34,607 bases of DNA from Chromobacterium aquaticum (GTDB taxonomy: Bacteria > Pseudomonadota > Gammaproteobacteria > Burkholderiales > Chromobacteriaceae), in assembly GCF_021129195.1 (NCBI RefSeq), contig NZ_JAJOHW010000119.1, positions 1-34,607 of the forward strand, in the 5' to 3' direction. Below, one piece after another: positions 26,377-32,835 of the stretch. How positions within the stretch are numbered: position 1 is the first letter of the stretch; each line of letters starts with the position of its first letter. The translations under genes were made by a program, and so were the position numbers. The notes beneath the pieces are model-generated. The model had not been told where the DNA came from. It did not search any database and was given only the letters and a program-made list of their open reading frames with translations.

Positions 26377-26688
26377 ATGGATGGCAAGACAGAACCGGTG
26401 CCAAGCGCCACCAGCAGAAAACGCGGACGTCCGCCAAGCCCCCACGCCATGAGCGGCGCCGAGCGCCAACGCAAGTACCGCGCAAATACCGTCACCGTAA
26501 CGTTAAATGACAAGGAGTGGGCTTGCTTGACCAGCATGCTGGAGCAAGCGCTGAAAGCGGACCCGGAGCGTTATGGCGAACCCGACTTTGAGCTGGCGAG
26601 AAAAATCTACAGCGCAGCGATCAAGGGCAATCCGCCGCCGGAATGCTTTTTCATGCCAGGAGGCTCTGGCTTGGACGAAAGGCAGTAG
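26377..26688 (+). CDS. KRGRP-type small DNA-binding protein (remnant copy)
   Basis: 103 residues. The basic N-terminus KRGRPPSPHAMSGAERQRKY is followed by a ribbon-helix-helix-like segment: strand NTVTVTLNDKEW, then helix ACLTSMLEQALKA. It aligns with the prophage protein at 28391-28714 (KRGRPASGKALSNAERQRRF ... IQIDLSNDDWALLATLL). GGAAGG six bases before the ATG supports the start. Box 3 lies inside the gene and encodes the T-V-T-V-T run; boxes 1, 2 and 4 flank it. Probable operator-binding regulator of an inovirus, here outside the main prophage in opposite orientation. Ligand sites are inferred, not shown. Confidence 0.75.
   Translation: MDGKTEPVPSATSRKRGRPPSPHAMSGAERQRKYRANTVTVTLNDKEWACLTSMLEQALKADPERYGEPDFELARKIYSAAIKGNPPPECFFMPGGSGLDERQ
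26490..26502. promoter_or_regulatory. CGTTAC-type palindromic box 3 (inside a gene)
   Basis: CGTCACCGTAACG, one mismatch between arms, within the coding sequence of the KRGRP-type protein. Confidence 0.45.
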
Positions 26689-26698
26689 CTTGATTCGC

Positions 26699-26727
26699 CA
26701 AATTTTCGTTACAGTGACAATAAATTG
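26699..26727 (-). repeat. 29-bp inverted repeat, right copy
   Basis: Partner of 26151-26179. Inner end CAAATTTT, core CGTTACAGTGACA, outer end ATAAATTG. Confidence 0.8.
26707..26719. promoter_or_regulatory. CGTTAC-type palindromic box 4
   Basis: CGTTACAGTGACA followed by ATAA, 19 bp after the stop of the KRGRP-type gene, inside the right inverted repeat. Confidence 0.5.
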
Positions 26728-26847
26728 TCTCAGAGTATGGCAGAAGCTGCTTGAGTCGTTTTCTGAACATGCCTGCGTGCGTGTCCGGAGCAGGATGTTT
26801 CTACGGCACAAGCAGCGGGATGGTTGAAATAGAGGTAGAGGGCTGTC

Positions 26848-28044
26848 TTAGGTGCATTCTTTATTTGACATAATATACATTATGCGAACCGTCGTAGACG
26901 TCGGGTCTCCGGCGGCGTCGCTCATCTCAGCAAGCGCCTGCTCAACATGCCACGTAGAGCCTTGGCCAGCGTCAAGCGCACTCTTCAAGCGCTGCACAAT
27001 GTTCCCAAGTTCTGACCAGTCGTCATGCGCGTGCACACCGACCAATTCCCGCATCATCCCGTAGTACTGCTGCACAAAATGCTTTGCCCGCGCTTCTAGC
27101 GCAGAATCCCGCACCGGCTGTTCCGGCCGCACTCTCTCGGCATCGACAGACAAAAAGAAGTCGCTGAAGCGCACGTAAGGCGTCATGCGCCAGATTTCAA
27201 AAAAGCGGCCGCTGGCTACAGCGTTCCAAGCCAGGATTTGTGCCGGCTTGCCGTCTGGCCGAAGCTGAACCTCAAAGCGAAACCAGTCCATTGCGTCAGC
27301 GCGACGCAGTTGCTTGCCCTTTTCGTACAGCCGGCACATATGCACGTCGCCGGAACCCATATAGAACGTACAGCCTGCATTCGTGCCGTGATCGACAATC
27401 TCATGGATTTTCGGCTTGGTGCCGCGCTGGCCGTTAGCATGCCAATTCTCGTGATGTAACAATAAATGTGATAGCGCATCGCTGTAACCACCAGGCCATT
27501 GAAGGTCAATTGCAACGTCGCCGCGTGACAAGCGGAAAGCTTCAGGACCGAAAACGCGACACAGGATGGTTACTGCAGTAGACGACAGCGGCCCGGACCT
27601 GTCGAACATCATCGTGCCCTTTTGGCTCTTGCCGCCGTGATAGACCTCAAACACCGGGTCGTCCGTCATGAGTTCGTCCAGGTGGACCTCGTAAGCGGAC
27701 TGAAACCCAAACTTGGGCTTGCGTGCCTTCATGTGAAAGCCATGCAGGATAAGCTGTTCCGCGACGTGATCCGGCTTGAGTGTGTCAGACGTGACGGTGA
27801 GATAATCCAGCTTGAGCGGCATGCGCAAGCCGTCGCTGTGAAGGCTGCTGCACTGCCGCCCGCTATATTCCGTTTTGTTCTTTAAAACCTCGAAAACCGG
27901 CTCCAACACAGGGGTTTTGGAGCCTTGAGAGGTATTTGACCCCCGTGTTACAGGGACGGGGGTCGAACTGTGGATAAGTTCGTCTGGGACGGACGGCGCT
28001 GGCGGGACTTGCGCAGCGCCCTCCTCTTGGTATACTTCCGGCAT
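26848..28044 (-). CDS. Inovirus replication initiation protein (Rep_trans/RstA-like)
   Basis: 398 residues. Has LKLDYLTVTSDT, FRLSRGDVAIDLQW, TFYMGSGDVHMCRLYEKGKQ and DWFRFEVQLRP, the conserved run of the Rep_trans family of rolling-circle initiators found in filamentous phages and plasmids. It nicks the phage plus strand at its origin, probably in the hairpin leader at 28079. AAGGA lies upstream of the ATG. The 3' end crosses the dif-like att site: in the integrated form it ends VRIM-YIMSNKECT; in the predicted circular form it would end VRIM-GDSV. Last gene of the leftward prophage operon. Confidence 0.9.
   Translation of the reverse strand: MPEVYQEEGAAQVPPAPSVPDELIHSSTPVPVTRGSNTSQGSKTPVLEPVFEVLKNKTEYSGRQCSSLHSDGLRMPLKLDYLTVTSDTLKPDHVAEQLILHGFHMKARKPKFGFQSAYEVHLDELMTDDPVFEVYHGGKSQKGTMMFDRSGPLSSTAVTILCRVFGPEAFRLSRGDVAIDLQWPGGYSDALSHLLLHHENWHANGQRGTKPKIHEIVDHGTNAGCTFYMGSGDVHMCRLYEKGKQLRRADAMDWFRFEVQLRPDGKPAQILAWNAVASGRFFEIWRMTPYVRFSDFFLSVDAERVRPEQPVRDSALEARAKHFVQQYYGMMRELVGVHAHDDWSELGNIVQRLKSALDAGQGSTWHVEQALAEMSDAAGDPTSTTVRIMYIMSNKECT
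26863..26890 (-). other. dif / left prophage junction (XerCD site)
   Basis: A 28-bp site: XerD arm ATTTGACATAA, centre TATACA, XerC arm TTATGCGAACC as read on the plus strand. On the minus strand it differs from E. coli dif (GGTGCGCATAA, TGTATA, TTATGTTAAAT) at only two positions: GGTTCGCATAA and TTATGTCAAAT. It marks the chromosomal dimer-resolution site, used by inoviruses as their att site. It lies inside the 3' end of rep. Confidence 0.9.
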
Positions 28045-28069
28045 GGGTACATCCTTCCGACTTAAGGGT

Positions 28070-28081
28070 GTTCTCTAGAAC
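28070..28081. repeat. Short palindrome in the rep leader
   Basis: GTTCTCTAGAAC (5-bp arms), directly adjoining the larger hairpin. It may be part of a rolling-circle origin recognised by Rep. Confidence 0.35.
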
Positions 28082-28109
28082 CCCCGGTCAGTTGGCGCTG
28101 CCGGGGGTT
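28079..28109. other. Large hairpin upstream of rep, candidate phage origin or terminator
   Basis: A 9-bp stem AACCCCCGG / CCGGGGGTT with a 13-nt loop, followed on the plus strand by TCGCTTTTT. It lies in the only sizeable gap near rep. It could be the nick site of the double-strand origin, or a terminator for rightward antisense transcription. Confidence 0.45.
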
Positions 28110-28119
28110 TCGCTTTTTG

Positions 28120-28132
28120 CGTTACGGTGACA
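28120..28132. promoter_or_regulatory. CGTTAC-type palindromic box 5
   Basis: CGTTACGGTGACA followed by ATAA, in the rep leader. Start to start it is 35 bp from box 6. Confidence 0.55.
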
Positions 28133-28154
28133 ATAATCGTCTGCAGTAAATTTG

Positions 28155-28167
28155 CGTTACGGTAACG
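28155..28167. promoter_or_regulatory. CGTTAC-type palindromic box 6
   Basis: CGTTACGGTAACG, perfect 6-bp arms around a central G. With box 5 it lies between the tiny membrane gene and rep. Confidence 0.6.
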
Positions 28168-28178
28168 CTTATATTCGG

Positions 28179-28277
28179 TCAGATTTTTTCGGCGACACGC
28201 TCAATAAACTTAAACACACCAAAAAGCAGAATGAAAAAACAAACAGCAAGGGCAGCGTATTCAATGAATTCGTTCAT
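28179..28277 (-). CDS. Tiny phage membrane protein (32 residues)
   Basis: MNEFIEYAALAVCFFILLFG followed by VFKFIERVAEKI: one membrane helix with a basic C-terminus. AGGA lies seven bases before the ATG. It starts two bases after the stop of the preceding tiny gene. Size and position resemble the small coat/pVII-pIX-like or Rep-linked membrane peptides of filamentous phages. No family assigned. Confidence 0.6.
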   Translation of the reverse strand: MNEFIEYAALAVCFFILLFGVFKFIERVAEKI

Positions 28278-28279
28278 GG

Positions 28280-28390
28280 CTAATCCTTGAAAAGGCAACG
28301 AACACAACGCCAAAAGTCCATGGCAAGATCAGAAAGCGGAACCAGGGCGCAAAGAATAAGTATGGCTAAAAAGATATCAATAAAGTCCAT
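28280..28390 (-). CDS. Tiny phage membrane protein (36 residues)
   Basis: Begins MDFIDIFLAILILCALVPLS and ends FWRCVRCLFKD: one membrane helix and a Cys/Arg-rich tail. Its ATG directly follows the TAA of the KRGRP-type gene and its TAG is 2 bp before the next tiny gene, so translation is probably coupled. Function unknown. Confidence 0.55.
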   Translation of the reverse strand: MDFIDIFLAILILCALVPLSDLAMDFWRCVRCLFKD

Positions 28391-28714
28391 TTATTCGCCC
28401 TTGTAGCGGTTTTCTTCAAACCAATCAGGCATGCCAGGACGCTTAACGCCCGCATGATATACCTGCTCAACAATATGCGCGTATCTGTTTTGACTTTTGT
28501 GATCTGAGTCAGATTCGTAACGTGACTGAAGAAGCGTTGCAAGCAAAGCCCAATCATCGTTAGACAAATCTATTTGAATCCTTCCCTTTTTACTTTCCCT
28601 GAAACGACGCTGACGCTCAGCATTGGAAAGCGCTTTCCCAGAGGCCGGACGGCCACGCTTTTTAGGCTCAGGAGTTAAAGCCATCGTTACGCTGTCATTT
28701 AAGTCTTTTGCCAT
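28391..28714 (-). CDS. KRGRP-type small DNA-binding protein (prophage copy)
   Basis: 107 residues. The basic arm KKRGRPASGKALSNAERQRR is followed by a ribbon-helix-helix-like unit GRIQIDLSNDDWALLATLLQ, then a charged tail ending in PDWFEENRYKGE. Homologous to the remnant-encoded protein at 26377. GGAGG eight bases before the ATG at 28714 sets the start; the open frame runs 32 codons further through two palindromic boxes. RHH proteins usually bind short palindromes or tandem sites as dimers and tetramers, so this is the best candidate to bind the CGTTAC boxes, including two in its own leader (autoregulation). That binding is inference. Confidence 0.78.
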   Translation of the reverse strand: MAKDLNDSVTMALTPEPKKRGRPASGKALSNAERQRRFRESKKGRIQIDLSNDDWALLATLLQSRYESDSDHKSQNRYAHIVEQVYHAGVKRPGMPDWFEENRYKGE

Positions 28715-28747
28715 TTTGCCGCCCTCCTTTGAAGATACTTTATTATA

Positions 28748-28760
28748 CGTTATGGTAACG
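28748..28760. promoter_or_regulatory. CGTTAC-type palindromic box 7
   Basis: CGTTATGGTAACG, 34 bp upstream of the KRGRP-type gene start. Confidence 0.55.
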
Positions 28761-28788
28761 CCAATGCAAGAACTTTTAACCCCTTTTG

Positions 28789-28801
28789 GGTTATTGTAAC
28801 G
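28789..28801. promoter_or_regulatory. CGTTAC-type box 8, degenerate
   Basis: GGTTATTGTAACG, one good half-site. It lies 41 bp (start to start) from box 7 in the same leader. Confidence 0.35.
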
Positions 28802-28850
28802 ATAATACAACAGCGGGTTTTTGGCCTGCCGGCGGCGGATTCCGATCCCG

Positions 28851-28873
28851 CGAAAACGATGAAACTGTTTTCG
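28851..28873. other. Hairpin between zot and the KRGRP-type gene
   Basis: A 7-bp stem CGAAAAC / GTTTTCG with a 9-nt loop, just after the zot stop on the minus strand. It could be a processing site, packaging signal or weak terminator. Confidence 0.4.
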
Positions 28874-28886
28874 ACAGAATCGAAAT

Positions 28887-29804
28887 CTATTGGGTAATTC
28901 TCAAGAAGGAACGGCGCGATATTTCGTTACTGTGACGAATAAATAGTGACAAGTTCATAGGCATCACTCTCGCGGGCTGGAAACGCTCTGTAAAAGCCTT
29001 TGGCCGTAAAAATTGATGTCTGTGTTTCCTGACAACGAGGATATAAGGAATAACCATAAGAGCACGAAGAAAAAGGCCAAAAGCTTCAGAAAGTCCTGCA
29101 TAACATTTCTCCATAAATGTCTTAGGAGGCGGCATGTAGCGCCCTACCCTATGCCATTCCGGCAACATGCAATAAGTCCCATCGTCTGACTCATCCATAA
29201 TCACCTGCTCGGTGTCGTAGGCATCAAAAGCCCTTTTGCCAGACGTGTACCACGTATCAGCACGGACAGGCGGATTCATCCGGCCATAGAAAACCCGCGC
29301 AACAAAGAACTTAGGCGGCCTTAGCCCTGTTAGTCGCGTCACGATTGGGATTGACAGCTTGTCCAGGCGCAAGCAGTCCACCGTGTATTCGTGCAACAGC
29401 TTTCGGATTTGGCTATCCAGGGCATCCACATCCTGAATCTGAATAAAGACGTCCCAGCGGAATTTTCTCGCATGGACGAGCCACGCCATAATTGATCGCC
29501 GGCCCTTTTCTTGCCAATCCCGAGAATTCAGGAAAACGGCGCATTCATCTAAGACGAGCGCGCCGAAGGTATCCTCTGCTCGGGTTTCCGAGCCAAGGCC
29601 CAGGGCATGCAAATCATCCGATGTCGGGATGTCCGGCAAACGGATATAGCTCTGCTTTGAACGCGGATTCTGACATAGCTTCTCAAGATTTATTTCGACG
29701 TTGCCGGCGATCCGCCTGCCCTGTTCCGCATATGCAATCAAACGGCCAACAGACTGGACGCCTTTGCCGCCACCCAAGTGGCCCGTGATGAAGTAAACGG
29801 ACAT
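28887..29804 (-). CDS. Zonular occludens toxin (Zot)/pI-like assembly ATPase
   Basis: 305 residues. Walker A GHLGGGKG (8-15), Walker B ALVLDECAVF (D86, E87), and one membrane helix near 243-260 (FGLFLRALMVIPYILVV). This is the inner-membrane ATPase that drives filamentous phage extrusion, with the ATPase domain in the cytoplasm and a short periplasmic C-terminus. AGGGGGA lies before the ATG, which is 12 bp after the pVI-like gene. Box 9 lies inside its last codons. Zot-like naming reflects family only and does not imply toxin activity. Confidence 0.93.
   Translation of the reverse strand: MSVYFITGHLGGGKGVQSVGRLIAYAEQGRRIAGNVEINLEKLCQNPRSKQSYIRLPDIPTSDDLHALGLGSETRAEDTFGALVLDECAVFLNSRDWQEKGRRSIMAWLVHARKFRWDVFIQIQDVDALDSQIRKLLHEYTVDCLRLDKLSIPIVTRLTGLRPPKFFVARVFYGRMNPPVRADTWYTSGKRAFDAYDTEQVIMDESDDGTYCMLPEWHRVGRYMPPPKTFMEKCYAGLSEAFGLFLRALMVIPYILVVRKHRHQFLRPKAFTERFQPARVMPMNLSLFIRHSNEISRRSFLRITQ
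28925..28937. promoter_or_regulatory. CGTTAC-type palindromic box 9 (inside zot)
   Basis: CGTTACTGTGACG followed by AATAAATAG, within the last 17 codons of zot; read there as R-H-S-N, a different frame from the V-T-V-T sites. Confidence 0.5.
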
Positions 29805-29816
29805 GCCAATATCCCC

Positions 29817-30170
29817 CTAGAATTTCTGGCCGAGCTGATAGCCGTGGATAAACTGGCGGGTTTTCCAAGAGAACCACATATAGCCAAACTTAGCGATGCG
29901 GGCCGTGACAATGGCCGAAACACAAGACGGGAAATTACTGGGCAGCACCAGCCAGGCAGCTGTTTGAAACCAAGTGTCAGACGGCGCATGAATCAGAACC
30001 ACCACCAAGCCTTGAATCACTTGCTGAAAGGCCACAAATGCCGTAACAAGTGCGACCATTAATGTCATGGCTGCGGCCCAATTCTTAGCCGCTTTAATGC
30101 CAAACTTAGTCAGAACGTCAATGAAGAAACCGGCGAGCTTGCTGTAAAACCATTCAAAAATTTTACTCAT
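29817..30170 (-). CDS. pVI-like phage membrane protein (DUF2523-type)
   Basis: 117 residues, starting MSKIFEWFYSKLAGFFIDVL, with a long hydrophobic run (AAAMTLMVALVTAFVAFQQV) and further membrane segments (AAWLVLPSNFPSCVSAIVTA). Position between the adhesin and Zot and the topology fit the minor coat protein that caps the phage end with pIII. Its ATG overlaps the adhesin stop by 4 bp (ATGA). Confidence 0.78.
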   Translation of the reverse strand: MSKIFEWFYSKLAGFFIDVLTKFGIKAAKNWAAAMTLMVALVTAFVAFQQVIQGLVVVLIHAPSDTWFQTAAWLVLPSNFPSCVSAIVTARIAKFGYMWFSWKTRQFIHGYQLGQKF

Positions 30171-31591
30171 TTATCGTCCTCCGGTTTCGTGCCAAGGAAC
30201 ATGCCCATAATCGTCAATGCCGTGACACCATACCAGAACCAAGTCATGGCATTTCTAATGGGAGGCAAGTACTTGCAAACAGGAATCGTCATGGTATTCG
30301 TTGACGACATCATTGGCATGTCCAGTTGAATATCCGTACATTGCGGGTCTGGAAACATTTTCATGAGCCAATCAAGGCTCAAGCTGGGCATTGTCATTCC
30401 GGACAAAAGAGAAAAGTCAGTGTCATTGCTAGGCAAATCCCCGTTGCCCGGAGACGATGAGTCGAACTTTGTCATATCCGTGACAAGATTTACCAGCTTG
30501 TCTACGCCAGTTTTAACGCCCTGTTGTGTCGTCTCTTGTGAAACACCACACGTTCCAACTTGCTGGCAGGTTATCGGCGTGCCGCCTGCACCAGTGCCAG
30601 TACCCGTTCCCGGCGGATTACTCGTTGTATTGCCGGCCTCAGTTGTCGAACTAACAACTTTGCCGTCCTTAATTGTTGTCGTAGTCGTCGTATTACTAGC
30701 TTTGTCGTAGCTTTTGACTTGAGTGCCGCCGTCAACTGTTGGCGAAACGGTGGCAGCCGGGTTTTTGTTTTTAACATCATCCCAGCTCGGATATACAACG
30801 ACATTTCCAGAAGAAGCATCATATACATTTCCGTCAGACATCTGATATTGACCATTTGTCGCTCCATTGCATGCCGAATTACTGCTATCAAAAGAATATG
30901 TATTCCCGACTCTGACAATCGAACAAGGAACGCCGGATTTCTTAATTACTGACGGGTCTTTAATAATGCAACTACCGCCCACTTGCAAATATCCATCAGG
31001 ACATCCACCTTGCAAGTCTGGCGAACCAACATTGCCACTGTATTTATTAGCATTGGTTATCGGGCCGGGATATCCGTCCGCATAAAAACTACCCCGAACA
31101 ACATAGTTAAAGCCAGACGGAGGCGAAGGAGAAGTACCATCATCATTCTCTTTAATCCACACCCAGCACCAACCAGAAGATCGGCAATAAACTTGGCCCC
31201 ATGACGAATTGGGACCATATTGGTCGTCACGGCCATCCCCGTCCTTTGTCGGAAATTTAGCGGGTATCGAATTAGCGGATTGAGGAGGAGTGGGGTTGCC
31301 GCTTGGGTCGCGTGTCCAATCAGTCGGAAGCGGAAGACAAGCTGGATTCACTGCGACCATGCAGTCATAGCTAGCATCGCCCGCAGAGTTAGACGACATT
31401 GCAAGGCCGAGGGCAGGATTGCCCGCAATCGTGCGCGTAGCGACAGTACCCGCCATTTTGCCGCCATTAATCGCTGCATTCAGAATAACGGGATACAGCG
31501 TTGAGCCGACGCCAGCATAGGCCTGAACCGGTGCCAACAATTGATATAGCGTTACGGTGACGAGAATTAGAATTCTAATGAGCTTGCCCAT
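30167..31591 (-). CDS. pIII/TspB-like phage adsorption protein
   Basis: 474 residues. A signal peptide (MGKLIRILILVTVTLYQLLA) is followed by an ectodomain with Cys pairs, a Ser/Thr/Gly-rich linker (TTTTTTIKDG, GTGTGTGAGGTP), and a C-terminal membrane anchor (NAMTWFWYGVTALTIMGMFL) with a basic/acidic tail. This layout matches filamentous phage pIII, and the C-terminal CKYLPPIRNAMTWF resembles the neisserial TspB group. It binds the host receptor at infection and releases the virion at the end of assembly. GGAGG lies six bases before the ATG. Box 10 is embedded in the signal peptide codons. The ectodomain is AT-richer than the host genes. Confidence 0.85.
   Translation of the reverse strand: MGKLIRILILVTVTLYQLLAPVQAYAGVGSTLYPVILNAAINGGKMAGTVATRTIAGNPALGLAMSSNSAGDASYDCMVAVNPACLPLPTDWTRDPSGNPTPPQSANSIPAKFPTKDGDGRDDQYGPNSSWGQVYCRSSGWCWVWIKENDDGTSPSPPSGFNYVVRGSFYADGYPGPITNANKYSGNVGSPDLQGGCPDGYLQVGGSCIIKDPSVIKKSGVPCSIVRVGNTYSFDSSNSACNGATNGQYQMSDGNVYDASSGNVVVYPSWDDVKNKNPAATVSPTVDGGTQVKSYDKASNTTTTTTIKDGKVVSSTTEAGNTTSNPPGTGTGTGAGGTPITCQQVGTCGVSQETTQQGVKTGVDKLVNLVTDMTKFDSSSPGNGDLPSNDTDFSLLSGMTMPSLSLDWLMKMFPDPQCTDIQLDMPMMSSTNTMTIPVCKYLPPIRNAMTWFWYGVTALTIMGMFLGTKPEDDK
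31550..31562. promoter_or_regulatory. CGTTAC-type palindromic box 10 (inside the adhesin gene)
   Basis: CGTTACGGTGACG, in the signal-peptide region, where it encodes V-T-V-T. Confidence 0.5.
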
Positions 31592-31609
31592 TTAATCCTC
31601 CAAGAAGGC

Positions 31610-31641
31610 AATGGCGCAGCCACTGCCGTGGCCACGCCATT
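31610..31641 (-). terminator. Hairpin after the major coat gene
   Basis: Stem AATGGCG / CGCCATT with an inner stem GCCAC / GTGGC. It lies in the 69-bp gap between major coat and adhesin genes, where filamentous phages often have a partial terminator that favours coat expression. No T-run. Confidence 0.5.
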
Positions 31642-31660
31642 TCCTTCAGAGTCGGCCCAA

Positions 31661-31915
31661 TTAGGCGATTTTCTTGAACAGCTTTTTCGCGATGGCGTAT
31701 ACCAACACAATCGCGGCCACGCCCAGAACATACGGCGTTACAGCAGTCGCAGAGGCGTTAGCATTGGACATGACAGCGGCGCCAGTGGTTTGAAGCGCAG
31801 CAGCCATATCGGGCAGCGTTACGCCATCGGCCAATGCCGCGGCGGATGCGGTTGCGCCCAGCGCAGCCAGGGTGACACGGGAACCGAACTTGCGAACAAC
31901 GGTCAGGTGTTTCAT
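31661..31915 (-). CDS. Major coat protein (pVIII-like)
   Basis: 84 residues. A signal peptide ending TASAAALA at about residue 29, then a short acidic/amphipathic segment, a membrane helix (VTPYVLGVAAIVLVYAIAKK) and a basic end LFKKIA: the classic pVIII layout of a mature coat of about 55 residues. GGAGAAAA precedes the ATG. Overlaps the upstream small gene by 4 bp. Confidence 0.88.
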   Translation of the reverse strand: MKHLTVVRKFGSRVTLAALGATASAAALADGVTLPDMAAALQTTGAAVMSNANASATAVTPYVLGVAAIVLVYAIAKKLFKKIA

Positions 31916-32034
31916 AGGATTTTCTCCAAGAACTGTTTAGACGAACGGAACATCATTCCGAGCAAATAGCCTGTTCCCCAGCACAGGGAGCAGTAACCGG
32001 CAATCAAGCCGATTTCTTGAGGCGTCAGAGTCAT
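31912..32034 (-). CDS. Small phage membrane protein (40 residues)
   Basis: Begins MTLTPQEIGLIAGYCSLCWG; includes TGYLLGMMF and ends KQFLEKIL. One hydrophobic segment. ATGA overlaps join it to the gene on each side. By size and place, immediately before the major coat gene, it is a candidate minor coat protein (pVII/pIX-like). Confidence 0.65.
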   Translation of the reverse strand: MTLTPQEIGLIAGYCSLCWGTGYLLGMMFRSSKQFLEKIL

Positions 32035-32147
32035 CGCTGCTGCCCCGCAAAGAAACCGAGCGCAAAGCAGATGAACAGGCCGATAATCAGGTTCAGTTCA
32101 TTGCTCGGGATTTGCCCAATGACCGAGAGCGGTGCAGACGCGTCCAT
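32031..32147 (-). CDS. Small phage membrane protein (38 residues)
   Basis: MDASAPLSVIGQIPSNELN followed by LIIGLFICFALGFFAGQQR: short outside part and one membrane helix. The ATG lies 2 bp after the ssDNA-binding gene, and its stop overlaps the next start. The second candidate pVII/pIX-like coat protein. Confidence 0.68.
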   Translation of the reverse strand: MDASAPLSVIGQIPSNELNLIIGLFICFALGFFAGQQR

Positions 32148-32149
32148 GA

Positions 32150-32494
32150 CTAAGCCGCCTTTTGTTCTTTCACGCAGACGAACAGATTCTGCTTGAGCAT
32201 CGAGATGAACTCGGGAATGGAAATGAGCTTCAGATTCATTTCCGTGGCTTGGCCCCAAATCGTGAAACGGGAAGTAGCCGGATGCACGGTGTAATCGCCA
32301 GGCGGATACGGCTGTTGACCCTTATCCAGGGTGATCTGGCTCTTGTACGGATGGCGATCTACCCGACCGTCGCGGTCGTAGCCGTAGATGTAAACGGTCT
32401 GCTGCGGCAGCTGCATTTCTTGACCGTCGCTCTTGCGCTTGATGGTTTTGAAACGGACGGTGCCGTCTTCCGGCTCAATACGGACGTGCAACAT
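32150..32494 (-). CDS. Phage ssDNA-binding (gpV-like) protein
   Basis: 114 residues: a small beta-rich protein (MLHVRIEPEDGTVRFKTIKR, QTVYIYGYDRDG, GDYTVHPATSRFTIWGQ). Size and place at the head of the operon fit the inovirus helix-destabilising protein that coats the plus strand and stops its conversion to double strand. AAGGAAA precedes the ATG. Confidence 0.75.
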   Translation of the reverse strand: MLHVRIEPEDGTVRFKTIKRKSDGQEMQLPQQTVYIYGYDRDGRVDRHPYKSQITLDKGQQPYPPGDYTVHPATSRFTIWGQATEMNLKLISIPEFISMLKQNLFVCVKEQKAA

Positions 32495-32496
32495 GG

Positions 32497-32790
32497 CTAT
32501 TTCCTTTCTTGCTGGGCTTTGGGTTGCGGCTGACGGGCCGCGAGGGGTTCAGGTTTGCCGCCGTTGGGATGGCTGGCGATTTCGGTGTAAGGCTTGTACG
32601 GCTGACCAGCATCGCTGCGCGGCGTGGTTTCGGATGGAGTTTTCGTTACGGTAACGATTTCTCGAACGGCGTACATGTCGTAGCGGCCCTCTGCTGCGTG
32701 CGCGGGCATGTATGCAATTTGGATGAAGGCGGACGCTACAAAGAACTTAATTGATCTAAAATCGGAGGTGGTGCGCGAGGCGTGTATCAT
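32497..32790 (-). CDS. Exported hypothetical phage protein
   Basis: 97 residues. A signal peptide (FRSIKFFVASAFIQIAYMPA, then HA) is followed by a short, Pro/Gln/Lys-rich hydrophilic domain. The ATG at 32790 has AGGAG five bases upstream and is preferred over a TTG at 32805. Box 11 is embedded in it as I-V-T-V-T. First gene of the leftward operon, directly after the twin operators. No family recognised. Confidence 0.6.
   Translation of the reverse strand: MIHASRTTSDFRSIKFFVASAFIQIAYMPAHAAEGRYDMYAVREIVTVTKTPSETTPRSDAGQPYKPYTEIASHPNGGKPEPLAARQPQPKAQQERK
32644..32656. promoter_or_regulatory. CGTTAC-type palindromic box 11 (inside a gene)
   Basis: CGTTACGGTAACG, a perfect palindrome identical to box 6, located 4.5 kb from it. 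Confidence 0.55.
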
Positions 32791-32803
32791 GGCTGCTCCT
32801 ATC

Positions 32804-32818
32804 AACCCCTCAGGGGTT
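32804..32818. promoter_or_regulatory. Operator-like palindrome O1
   Basis: AACCCC-TCA-GGGGTT, preceded by ATC as in O2. It lies between the divergent structural operon and regulator gene. Confidence 0.65.
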
Positions 32819-32835
32819 TACATGGAGCAAAGCAT

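Noticed and set aside
28685-28697. Possible additional CGTTAC box (CGTTACGCTGTCA)
   Set aside because: Only one half-site is good; the other half has several mismatches. Not counted with the eleven.
28887-29804. Zot-like protein as a true enterotoxin
   Set aside because: The family name is historical. The sequence shows the pI-type assembly ATPase; nothing indicates a cleaved toxic peptide.
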